Notes under the pieces: model-generated
Told to the model about the DNA's origin: nothing
The model's database searches: none
What the model saw: the letters and a program-made list of their open reading frames with translations, nothing else
DNA from: Phycisphaerales bacterium
Lineage (GTDB): Bacteria > Planctomycetota > Phycisphaerae > Phycisphaerales > SM1A02
Assembly: GCA_007127615.1 (NCBI GenBank)
Contig: SKZB01000150.1
Span: 1 to 6,327 of the forward strand
Length of the DNA: 6,327 bases
Direction: 5' to 3'
Position numbers and translations under genes: made by a program
Shown: positions 1-5,619 of the stretch, one piece after another
Numbering within the stretch: the stretch's first letter is position 1
Layout of the letters: each line of letters opens with the position of its first letter

Positions 1-65
1 CGTTGACAGAGCTCCCAGAAGATCTCCATCGCCCGGTCGAAGATTTCGGGGTCAGTTCCGCTCAT
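1..65 (-). CDS. Start of a probable Ser/Thr protein kinase gene (partial)
   Basis: Only the first 21 codons are in the window; the gene continues past position 1. The peptide reads MSGTDPEIFDRAMEIF followed by WELCQ. A short N-terminal stretch of this kind (an 'IF..A.EL' helix before a kinase domain) is common in planctomycete Ser/Thr kinases encoded next to ECF sigma factors; that is family knowledge, as the catalytic domain is not visible here. The ATG lies inside the sigma factor gene upstream and the two reading frames overlap by 14 nt (52-65), which points to one operon and translational coupling. The kinase call rests mostly on this context. Other partners, such as an anti-sigma or sensor protein, are possible. 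Confidence 0.55.
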   Translation of the reverse strand, partial: MSGTDPEIFDRAMEIFWELCQ

Positions 66-630
66 CGCTCAGCTCACGTCGCAGCCAGGCCCGCGCGCCG
101 TACCAGTCGGCTTCGGCCGCTTTGGAAGTGATGCCCAGCACGGCGGCGGTTTCATCACAGGTGAGCCCGCCGAAGACGCGCAACTCGACGACCTGCGCCT
201 TCCGTGGGTTCCTCTTGCTCAATCGCTGCATGGCCTCATCGAGCGCCAGCAGATCCAGGTTGTGGCCCAGGTCCGCGTGATTTGAAGCCTGGTCCATCGG
301 GACCTGTTTCCAGCTTCCGCCGCGTTTGTCCGCACCCTTGCGCCGAGCGTGATCGATCAGGATCTGCCGCATCGCGGTGGCGGCCACGGCGAAAAAGTGC
401 GCGCGATCGTTCCATTCGGCGTGGTCGGAGTTGATGAGCCGAACGTACGCCTCGTGCACGAGCGCGGTCGGCTGCAGCGTGTGGTCGCGGTTCTGGGTCC
501 GAAAGTACGCGCCGGCGAGCTGGCGAAGTTCATCGTACACCAGCGGCAGCAGTCGGCTGGCGGCCGCCTCGTTCCCGTCCCGCGCATCCTGAAGGATTCG
601 TGTCAGTTCATCCCGCGGCCCGTCCGCCAT
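52..630 (-). CDS. ECF-like RNA polymerase sigma factor (planctomycete Sigma-70 ECF family)
   Basis: This 192-residue protein should direct RNA polymerase to a specific promoter set. Region 2 (about residues 7-100) holds the family signature: DELRQLAGAYFR (33-44), HTLQPTALVHEAYVRL (50-65), then HFFAVAATAMRQILIDHARR (78-97) and KRGG (102-105). Region 4 (about 128-188) has VVELRVFGGLTCDETAAVLGI and a closing ARAWLRREL, the recognition helix-turn-helix. These match the ECF family in which many planctomycete sigma factors fall, often encoded beside Ser/Thr kinases. The frame stays open upstream to 918, but I choose ATG 630: the family normally begins just before 'DELTRIL', GGAAAGGG lies about 7 nt upstream, and a candidate -10 box (669-674) would make longer starts untranscribed. 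An in-frame ATG at 651 is the only close alternative. The turn residues SKAAEADW are less conventional than the usual T-V-x-R-x-W. Confidence 0.93.
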   Translation of the reverse strand: MADGPRDELTRILQDARDGNEAAASRLLPLVYDELRQLAGAYFRTQNRDHTLQPTALVHEAYVRLINSDHAEWNDRAHFFAVAATAMRQILIDHARRKGADKRGGSWKQVPMDQASNHADLGHNLDLLALDEAMQRLSKRNPRKAQVVELRVFGGLTCDETAAVLGITSKAAEADWYGARAWLRRELSDERN

Positions 631-668
631 GGCGCCCTTTCCGGTCTGCATCCCATTCCGACCCATCC

Positions 669-674
669 ATAATA
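669..674 (-). promoter_or_regulatory. Candidate -10 box of the sigma factor gene
   Basis: Read on the minus strand this is TATTAT, five of six matches to TATAAT. It would start transcription near 662, about 30 nt before the ATG at 630. The -35 region is poor: only TTCCAT is seen at a 16-bp spacing. Promoter strength would then depend on an activator, or another sigma factor may be used. The call is inference from motif and position. Confidence 0.4.
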
Positions 675-688
675 GGGGGCGTCCTATT
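671..688 (-). promoter_or_regulatory. Inverted repeat over the sigma gene promoter, possible operator
   Basis: AATAGG and CCTATT form a perfect 6-bp inverted repeat with a 6-nt spacer, overlapping the candidate -10 box. A second, perfect 10-bp palindrome, GAACCGGTTC, lies at 694-703, near where a -35 would be. Either could bind a dimeric regulator. No known binding site is recognised. Confidence 0.3.
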
Positions 689-703
689 GAATGGAACCGG
701 TTC

Positions 704-1300
704 GGATCTCGAAAACCGGCGACACGGGCGATCGAGCCAGGTCGCGGCGAGTTCCATCTGCGCTGCGATGATCCAGAGATCACACTGCAGCGGGAGACCG
801 CGCGGGGATCCTCCACGGGACAACTGGGATCGGGCATTGACATACGCTCCGCACCTTCGAATTCGGCCAGAAGCCAGCTTTTCCGAACGGACACCGAACG
901 GGATGGGCCGGGCCGCACACCCCCCTTCCCGGTAAACGTGATGGGGCGACACGATTCCTGAACAAAATGCCGGCCGCGTCAAAAGAGCACGCAGCGTTCC
1001 CGGGCGCAGGGCTCGGCGGCCGCGCGACCTCCGGGCGCTCTCCGGCGATCTGATCTGTCAATCAACGGGCGAGGTGGCCGGGCAGGGGCAATCATGGCCA
1101 CCGTACCGCATGCGCACCACATCCCAACACACTCCACAACCCCTCACACGGAGCCCCAAGCCGGTCCCCCTCCCTCGTCTCTCTGCCTGCAGTTGACCGC
1201 AGCGGGGGCCGATCGGGACCGAGGCGGCCGCGGGTGCGACTGACCGCCCGGTCCGCCACCCACTCGATATGCGTGAAGGCGCGGCCACATGCGACAGATT
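704..1300. other. Non-coding stretch upstream of the divergent sigma and kinase genes
   Basis: No protein gene is convincing here. Minus-strand frames at 608-982 and 1092-1394 are open, but they lack family motifs, ribosome binding sites and a consistent high-GC third position. I see no tRNA, rRNA, repeat array or strong terminator. The sigma gene is read leftward and the kinase gene rightward, so this is a divergent intergenic region. Confidence 0.5.
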
Positions 1301-1301
1301 T

Positions 1302-1329
1302 TTGACCGTCGTTCTTGAAGATGTACGAT
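1302..1329 (+). promoter_or_regulatory. Candidate sigma70-type promoter for the kinase-phosphatase pair
   Basis: TTGACC (1302-1307) and TACGAT (1324-1329) are separated by 16 bp. Transcription would start around 1336, exactly where a GC-rich hairpin (1336-1363) begins, leaving a leader of roughly 110 nt before GTG 1447. A second -10-like box, TACACT at 1425-1430, has no clear -35. Inferred from motif match only. Confidence 0.35.
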
Positions 1330-1335
1330 TTCCTG

Positions 1336-1363
1336 CCGCCGCCGAAGGTGCCTCCGGCGGCGG
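1336..1363 (+). other. GC-rich hairpin in the kinase leader
   Basis: CCGCCGCCG (1336-1344) pairs perfectly with CGGCGGCGG (1355-1363); AGG/CCT can extend the stem inward past one A-C mismatch. It has no following T-run, so it is not a standard terminator. At the 5' end of the predicted transcript it could protect the mRNA or affect elongation. It might also be a by-product of GC-rich sequence. Confidence 0.45.
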
Positions 1364-1446
1364 GATGTTGAACGTGCGGGGGTTGAGCGTTCATCGGAAT
1401 CCGTCGTGGTTCGTCGGCGGCCGGTACACTCTCCCCACGCTCGTCG

Positions 1447-2820
1447 GTGCCCGCCCTTCTGCCCCCATCACCCCCGCTTCTGCGTCATCCCGCCCCTGAC
1501 GATTCCGCCCCCGTGGTTCGAGTTCGACAACATCTCGGTAAGTACCGCATTGACAAGCGTCTGGCGGAAGGCGGATTCGCGGTGGTTTTTCGCGCGTACG
1601 ACACCATCGAAGGCATCCCGGTCGCGCTGAAGATTCCGCACGAGCATCTGATGACGCGACAGTCGATGGAGGATTTCCGCAAGGAAGTCCGTCTGAATGC
1701 ACGACTGGATCATCCGAACATCCTGCCGATCAAGAATGCCGGCTACATCGACGAACATTTCGTGATTGTGTATCCGCTCGGTCTGGGGACGCTCGGCGAT
1801 CGACTTCAGAAGCGCCTGGCGGCCAAGACCGCACTGATCTACACCGATCAGATTCTCGAAGCCGTGGCGTACGCGCACAAGTATCGCATTGCGCATCTTG
1901 ATCTCAAGCCGGAAAACTTCATCCTGTTCCCGAACGACCGCCTGCGTCTGGCGGATTTCGGCATTGCGAAGATCGCCCACCGCACGATTCACGCCTCCGG
2001 CGCCGGCACCGTGGGCTTCATTGCGCCGGAACAGGCGATGGGCAAGCCGTCGTTGCGCTCGGATGTCTTTTCGCTCGGCCTCCTGATCTACCGCATGTTT
2101 TCCGGCCAGTTGCCGGAATGGCCCTTTGACTGGCCTCCGCCCGGCTACGACCGCCTGCAGAAACAGCTCGGTCCGAAGTTCATCGCCCAGCTTGAGCGTG
2201 CGCTCTCGGTCGATCACCGCGAGCGATTCAAGGACGCGCAGCAGATGAACAATGCCTACCGGCGAATTCGCTCCCGCGCGCTGAAGCGCGGCGCCGCGAG
2301 CACGATCGGACGGCGAAGCGGGCGCGGCATCACGCACCGTAACTGGAAGACCGTACGGGTGCGAGATTTCCTGAGGCAGTTCCGCGTCCTGCTCAATGTG
2401 CGCAGTCAGTGCCACGCGTGTGGCGAACCGGTTTCTGAATTCATGCAGGCGTGCCCGTGGTGCGGAACGGACCGGGAGAAGCACCGCGGGGAAACGAAGC
2501 TGCCGGCGATGTGTCCCCGTTGCTGCCGCGGCGTGAAACTGGACTGGAAGTTCTGCGCGTGGTGTTACGGCCCCGCGATCGGACCGCTGACCAACCGTGA
2601 ATACACCGATAAAAACTACCTCGGTCGGTGTCAGAACCGTGAATGTTCGCGCAAAGTGCTGTTGCCCTTCACGAAGTACTGTCCGTGGTGCCGACAGAAG
2701 GTTCGGAAGCCGTGGCTGATTCCGGGCCACCGGGAGACCTGTGACTCGTGCGGCTGGGGCGTTCTGCGCGAATTCTGGGAACACTGCCCCTGGTGCGGCA
2801 AGCCCACGAAACGCCGTTAG
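1447..2820 (+). CDS. Ser/Thr protein kinase with four C-terminal zinc-ribbon modules
   Basis: A 457-residue, probably cytoplasmic kinase; no membrane segment is visible. The catalytic domain spans about residues 32-271: glycine loop AEGGFAVV (40-47), VALK lysine K62, helix-C glutamate E80, catalytic loop HLDLKPEN (150-157) with D152 and N157, DFG (170-172), APE (193-195), D206 and R260. Two departures from the norm are visible: the loop reads A-x-G-x-x-A instead of G-x-G-x-x-G, and HRD is HLD. After a basic linker (272-318) come four CxxC...CxxC pairs: C322/325-C336/339, C356/359-C370/373, C395/400-C412/415 and C432/435-C447/450. Three of the second halves are CPWC and one is CAWC. These are double zinc-ribbon-like modules, probably for binding protein or nucleic acid. 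The start is uncertain: GTG 1447 gives a Pro-rich leader, and GTG 1513 begins nine residues before the domain. Neither has a Shine-Dalgarno site. The PP2C gene follows after 42 nt. Confidence 0.92.
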   Translation: MPALLPPSPPLLRHPAPDDSAPVVRVRQHLGKYRIDKRLAEGGFAVVFRAYDTIEGIPVALKIPHEHLMTRQSMEDFRKEVRLNARLDHPNILPIKNAGYIDEHFVIVYPLGLGTLGDRLQKRLAAKTALIYTDQILEAVAYAHKYRIAHLDLKPENFILFPNDRLRLADFGIAKIAHRTIHASGAGTVGFIAPEQAMGKPSLRSDVFSLGLLIYRMFSGQLPEWPFDWPPPGYDRLQKQLGPKFIAQLERALSVDHRERFKDAQQMNNAYRRIRSRALKRGAASTIGRRSGRGITHRNWKTVRVRDFLRQFRVLLNVRSQCHACGEPVSEFMQACPWCGTDREKHRGETKLPAMCPRCCRGVKLDWKFCAWCYGPAIGPLTNREYTDKNYLGRCQNRECSRKVLLPFTKYCPWCRQKVRKPWLIPGHRETCDSCGWGVLREFWEHCPWCGKPTKRR

Positions 2821-2862
2821 GTTCCCGCCCGCAATTCACCCTCGCTGCTGACTTCCCGTGCC

Positions 2863-3699
2863 ATGAACGCTGAAAACGCGCACAACTCGATTTCCGGCCC
2901 GGGCAATCTGTTCCTGCGCGAATCCATGAACGAATGTTCCATCCGCGCGTTCACTTTCGGGACGGTGGCGGCGTTCTCCACGCGCGCGCCGGGCAAGACC
3001 GCCGACAACGAAGATGCCGCCGCGATGATCGATGTGGACGAACACAGCGGCGTCCTTGCCCTCGCCGACGGGGTGGGCGGCCACGCGGGCGGCGCCATGG
3101 CGTCCAGCCTCGCGGTCCAGGCGGTTCACGATGCCATCGGCGCCGCGGGGGATCATCCGACCGGCTTGCGCGACGCCATTCTGACCGGGTACGAAAACGC
3201 CGGTCGCGCCGTGACGGATATCGGGGTCGGGGCCGCCACCACGCTCTCCGTCGTCGAACTTCATCGGGAAAGCGTACGCACCTACCACGTCGGTGATTCA
3301 CCGATCCTGCTCGTCAGCCAGCGGGGAAACGTGCGGCTGCAGATCATCACCCATTCGCCGGTCGGCTACGCGGTGGAGTCCGGTCTGCTGCCCGAGAAGG
3401 AGGCGATGCACCATGCCGACCGGCACGTCGTCTCCAATCTCGTCGGCGCCGATGACATGCGCATCGAAATCAGCTCACGAATCACGATGCAAAAGCGCGA
3501 CACCCTCCTGCTCGCCAGTGACGGGCTGTTCGACAACCTGCACACGCGCGAGATCATTCAGATCATTCGCAAGGGGCCGATCCAGCGGGCGGGGCACGGT
3601 CTGGTTCAGCTGGCCATGGAGCGCATGCTGCACGCGCGCGAGGGTATGCCCAGCAAGCCGGATGACCTGACGTTCCTGCTGTTTCGTCGATCCACCTGA
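2863..3699 (+). CDS. PP2C-family Ser/Thr protein phosphatase
   Basis: A 278-residue metal-dependent phosphatase that should remove phosphate from Ser/Thr residues, most plausibly on the neighbouring kinase or its targets. The metal-binding acids of the PP2C fold are in order: DNEDA (48-52), ADGVGGH (68-74, with D69), GAATTLSVV (123-131), HVGDSPILL (142-150), LLASDGLFDNL (216-226, with D220) and KPDDLTFLLF (265-274). The usual 'DHS' before the flap region is THS here (163-165). There are no membrane segments and no sensor domain, so this is a stand-alone catalytic domain close to the usual bacterial length. ATG 2863 is chosen. An in-frame ATG at 2926 (residue 22) would still keep the whole fold, and neither has a clear Shine-Dalgarno site. 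The 42-nt gap after the kinase suggests one transcript. Confidence 0.95.
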   Translation: MNAENAHNSISGPGNLFLRESMNECSIRAFTFGTVAAFSTRAPGKTADNEDAAAMIDVDEHSGVLALADGVGGHAGGAMASSLAVQAVHDAIGAAGDHPTGLRDAILTGYENAGRAVTDIGVGAATTLSVVELHRESVRTYHVGDSPILLVSQRGNVRLQIITHSPVGYAVESGLLPEKEAMHHADRHVVSNLVGADDMRIEISSRITMQKRDTLLLASDGLFDNLHTREIIQIIRKGPIQRAGHGLVQLAMERMLHAREGMPSKPDDLTFLLFRRST

Positions 3700-3710
3700 A
3701 TGACCACTCC

Positions 3711-3730
3711 GCTTCAACGTGCGATGAAGC
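3711..3730 (+). terminator. Weak hairpin after the PP2C gene
   Basis: GCTTCA and TGAAGC pair across an 8-nt loop, 11 nt after the PP2C stop codon. No T-run follows, so an intrinsic terminator is only a possibility; it may simply mark the 3' end of the transcript. Confidence 0.2.
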
Positions 3731-3734
3731 CGGG

Positions 3735-4112
3735 ATGAACAGACGGGGTGCGATCACCAGGGGAGAACGCCGCCCTCATCCCATCGCTGACTTCGGCCGG
3801 TGGTTCCTCATCCGGGACTGGATCCGACGGAGAATTGAGAAACGCCCGTCGGCCGACGAATGTCAGCGGTGACGGTTCGGTCTGGCGTTCATCGCCCGCG
3901 GCATCGGCACCACCGTCCGGCGACCGACCGCGCGCATCACTTTCGATTTCGCCCATCGCATACGGCGCGCCGACTTCTCGACCTCCACCTCCGTTGCGGG
4001 AACCTTCACCCTCATCATGGTTGTCCTCCTCATCCTCACTGCACGCGTTCTCCGCGTCCACATCTTCCTCTTCAAACTCATCCCATTGATCGTCAAGCCG
4101 CCTTCACCCCTT
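3735..4112 (+). pseudogene. Possible small membrane-protein gene interrupted by TGA
   Basis: A coding-like frame begins at ATG 3735 (MNRRGAITRGERRPHPIADF and on), runs 45 codons to TGA 3870-3872, and stays open in the same frame afterwards. In the 76 codons after the stop about 80% end in G or C, as expected for genes here, and codons for a hydrophobic segment follow (TLIMVVLLILTARVL, then IFLFKLIPLIV, about 4005-4094). Beyond about 4110 the coding look fades; the +2 frame from ATG 4139 briefly resembles coding. This could be a decayed gene or two small genes. It could also be the mirror of a minus-strand acidic frame (GTG 4061 to TGA 3714), which lies in exact codon register and cannot be excluded. 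I recognise no family. Confidence 0.22.
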
Positions 4113-4544
4113 ACCCCAGCCGGTACCGGTCTGAACCGATGCCCCGCGTACCCAACGGCTGCCTCATCATCAACCCACACTCGATCGGCCCCCTTCCGTC
4201 CGCACGCTCACCGGAACAACCGTCATCGCCCGTCGGGATTTCATATCACCATCGTGATCCATGGTGGAGAATTGTCAACGAAATTTCCGGCAGTGTCCGT
4301 CGATTCCCGCCGACCCACGAACTCAGCGGCGCAGGTCCCCGCGCCCAGTGTTTCCCCGCTTACCCAGTCTGCTCGATTTCGATGCCGCGCTCACGGCTGC
4401 ATACCAAAGCGATCGGACCGCGCAAAAATGAAAAACCGAAACGCTCTCCAGGGAATGCGTCTCGGTGAGATCAAGCGGGGCAGCCGGTGGCGCCCAAGGG
4501 ACCGAACGCCGCCTTCTCATCACAAACCGTTTCCGGTCAGCGGT
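4113..4544. other. Non-coding or decayed stretch between PP2C and lipoprotein genes
   Basis: No recognisable gene, RNA or repeat. Open frames here give compositionally odd, Pro/Arg/His-rich peptides without motifs. A minus-strand frame from GTG 4523 to 4323 follows the lipoprotein stop by about 20 nt, but it has no ribosome binding site or family match and I do not call it. AAACCG (4524-4529) pairs with CGGTTT (4541-4546) across the lipoprotein stop codon; without a T-run it is a poor terminator candidate. Confidence 0.4.
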
Positions 4545-4853
4545 TTACCGCGGGTTCCCCGACGTGAAGATCGGGTCGTTCGGACGAAGCGTGCTGGGGT
4601 TGTCCAGAAGGAAGAACCGGCCGAGGTCTTCGAACATCATGCGCAGATTCTGATTGCCCGCGGTCCGCATGTTCCGGTCCGCGTCCACGTGCGTTTCGTG
4701 CATGGTGATCAGTTCGGGCGTCAGGTCACGTTTGATCGCACCGTAGCTGACATCATCGGGACTGCTCTGACATCCGGTCAGGGCCAGATGACCAACCAAC
4801 GCGATGGCGCAGACGGCTGAGATTCGGAAACACGATTTGGAGACGGGCTGCAT
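4545..4853 (-). CDS. Small secreted lipoprotein of unknown function
   Basis: A 102-residue protein with a lipoprotein signal: a basic start (MQPVSKSCFR), a hydrophobic core (about residues 11-24) and lipobox LTGC with C28 as the predicted lipidated residue. The mature part is only 75 residues, hydrophilic, with the stretch DLGRFFLLDNPSTLRPND and a C-terminal SGNPR. Short lipoproteins with this 'DLGR...P..L....TSGNPR' ending seem typical of Phycisphaerae-type planctomycetes (from memory, function unknown). Residue +2 after the cysteine is Gln; the proteobacterial Lol sorting rule cannot be assumed here. The start is well supported: AAGGTG lies 7 nt upstream of the ATG, unlike most genes in the window, and a promoter is seen at 4909-4937. 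The gene appears to stand alone. Confidence 0.85.
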   Translation of the reverse strand: MQPVSKSCFRISAVCAIALVGHLALTGCQSSPDDVSYGAIKRDLTPELITMHETHVDADRNMRTAGNQNLRMMFEDLGRFFLLDNPSTLRPNDPIFTSGNPR

Positions 4854-4860
4854 GGAAAAA

Positions 4861-4866
4861 CACCTT
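4861..4866 (-). promoter_or_regulatory. Shine-Dalgarno site of the lipoprotein gene
   Basis: AAGGTG on the minus strand, 7 nt before ATG 4853. It fixes the start codon and is one of few clear ribosome binding sites in this window. Confidence 0.7.
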
Positions 4867-4908
4867 TCCGCGGGGACATCTTGAGCGATCGTGGGCGTTC
4901 AAATCCCA

Positions 4909-4937
4909 GATGTACCGCGCGGGCCGAACGGTGTCAA
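4909..4937 (-). promoter_or_regulatory. Sigma70-type promoter of the lipoprotein gene
   Basis: On the minus strand a perfect -35 TTGACA (4932-4937) is followed after exactly 17 bp by TACATC (4909-4914), four of six matches to the -10 consensus. Transcription should start near 4902, giving a leader of about 50 nt. GCCGAA (4923-4928) and TTCGGC (4938-4943) form an inverted repeat whose 9-nt centre contains the -35 box, a possible operator. Confidence 0.65.
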
Positions 4938-5043
4938 TTCGGCGGTTTTATCATCAGTTTCGGCAGATTGCACCGAGATCGATCCGCGCCGATGATTACG
5001 GCGGGCCGTGAGCTCCTCACCTCTTTGATCCGGTTCGGGCGAC

Positions 5044-5049
5044 TACAAT
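5044..5049 (+). promoter_or_regulatory. Candidate -10 box of the structured RNA at 5057-5298
   Basis: TACAAT, five of six matches to TATAAT. The expected start point, about 7 nt downstream, falls at 5056-5057, the first base of the long outer helix. The -35 is weak: TTGATC at 5025-5030 lies only 13 bp away, and no good hexamer sits at 16-18 bp. Confidence 0.45.
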
Positions 5050-5056
5050 GTGACTT

Positions 5057-5298
5057 CACGATTCCCGGGCCCGTCGGGTGGCCTGCGTGTTCGGCATATT
5101 TGCTCGTTCCTGCTGAGCTCCAAGGGATCGCCGATCCGCGACGATGGCCAGGCCTCACCCGCCCTGCGGGGAGTGGAAGGCCGGGAACGATGGAAGGCGA
5201 GCCCACCTCGTATTGGGGTTCGAGCAAAATCCCGGCACGTTCGTACTCGCGGGACTCCTCGAGACCGCGGGGGCAACCCGGTGGGCCCGGGAATCGTG
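5057..5298 (+). ncRNA. Candidate structured non-coding RNA (or fold-back element), no known family
   Basis: The ends pair over 23 consecutive positions: 5057-5079 with 5276-5298, 21 Watson-Crick and two G-U pairs. Both non-canonical pairs are wobbles only if the plus strand is transcribed. Inside, 5085-5106 pairs with 5221-5240 (19 pairs, one mismatch and two bulges, including TTTGCTCG/CGAGCAAA), and 5114-5120 pairs with 5199-5205 (one mismatch). Local hairpins occur at 5125-5137 (GGATC-GCC-GATCC), 5151-5182 (GGCCT/AGGCC with CAC/GTG) and 5248-5269 (CGCGG/CCGCG with an inner CTC/GAG), the last filling the asymmetric side of the junction. Another hairpin, GTCGC-GGAA-GCGAC with a GNRA-type loop, sits at 5298-5311. 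A TACAAT box is correctly placed upstream. I see no tmRNA, RNase P or SRP motifs. A 6S-like layout is conceivable but unproven. No protein frame here carries a motif. No target-site duplication is evident, which weakens the mobile-element reading. Confidence 0.5.
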
Positions 5299-5306
5299 TC
5301 GCGGAA

Positions 5307-5353
5307 GCGACGGAGGGGCGAAGCGACGGAGCGACGAAGGGACGGAGGACGGA
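5307..5353 (+). repeat. Degenerate octamer array (GCGACGGA-type)
   Basis: Six consecutive units: exact GCGACGGA at 5307-5314 and 5323-5330, the divergent GGGGCGAA between them, then GCGACGAA, GGGACGGA and a 7-nt GGACGGA. This is the octamer found in 18 perfect copies at 6184-6327, in the same orientation, so the HIT gene is flanked by an old and a fresh array. The first unit also forms part of the hairpin that ends the RNA candidate. Confidence 0.7.
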
Positions 5354-5380
5354 GGCAGATCGCCGCGGTCGTGTGCCGGG

Positions 5381-5512
5381 TGCCATGCTTCATCGCGCAG
5401 CGTGAAGCATGAGGGGCGTCAACGTGGATCAGAAACGCGAATGCCTGCAGGCGTTCTTCGCGCGACCGCATGCTTCGGCCATTTTCCGAGGGGGGCGGGA
5501 CCAAGCATGGCA
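5381..5512. repeat. Cluster of four alternating AAGCATG half-sites
   Basis: CATGCTT occurs at 5384-5390 and 5469-5475; its complement AAGCATG occurs at 5405-5411 and 5503-5509. The first pair forms a hairpin, 5384-5411: CATGCTTCA/TGAAGCATG plus CGC/GCG with one bulged T and a GCA loop, 12 bp in all. The outermost copies extend to TGCCATGCTT (5381) and AAGCATGGCA (5503-5512), an exact 10-bp inverted repeat. Between them an 18-nt near-palindrome lies at 5439-5456. No protein gene accounts for this arrangement. Confidence 0.6.
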
Positions 5513-5619
5513 TCCTTCAGAGACTTGAAGAGGCCCACGCATGGCGGTCGCAGGGCCACCCCAGAGGCCGGATCGGCCGCCCCGGAACCTCACCTCCTGA
5601 CTCTCTTCTGTTCGTCTAT
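5513..5619. other. Short spacer downstream of the HIT gene
   Basis: GGCCG-GAT-CGGCC (5566-5578) is the only hairpin noted. It has no T-run, so a terminator for the HIT gene is not supported. Confidence 0.3.

Noticed and set aside
631..918. N-terminal extension of the sigma factor by 96 residues
   Set aside because: The extra residues match no sigma region, and a -10 box and ribosome-binding-like site place the start at 630.
1092..1394. Minus-strand frame with peptide GGTFGGGRKSYIFKNDGQK
   Set aside because: The first third uses coding-like codons, but there is no ribosome binding site and no recognised family, composition drifts to noise, and it overlaps the kinase leader.
1468..2784. 438-codon open frame antisense to the kinase gene
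   Set aside because: It mirrors a gene with clear catalytic and zinc-binding motifs; long antisense frames are usual in GC-rich genes.
3714..4061. Minus-strand 115-codon acidic frame convergent with PP2C
   Set aside because: Lower GC at third positions (about 57% where the opposite frame has about 80%) and no ribosome binding site at GTG 4061; kept only as an alternative reading.
4323..4523. Minus-strand 66-codon frame just after the lipoprotein gene
   Set aside because: GTG start without a ribosome binding site, no motifs, Arg-rich composition as expected by chance.
5211..5240. tRNA-like T-arm (GGGGTTCGAGC)
   Set aside because: The loop resembles a T-loop, but the stem lacks its partner CCCC and no acceptor or anticodon arm is present.
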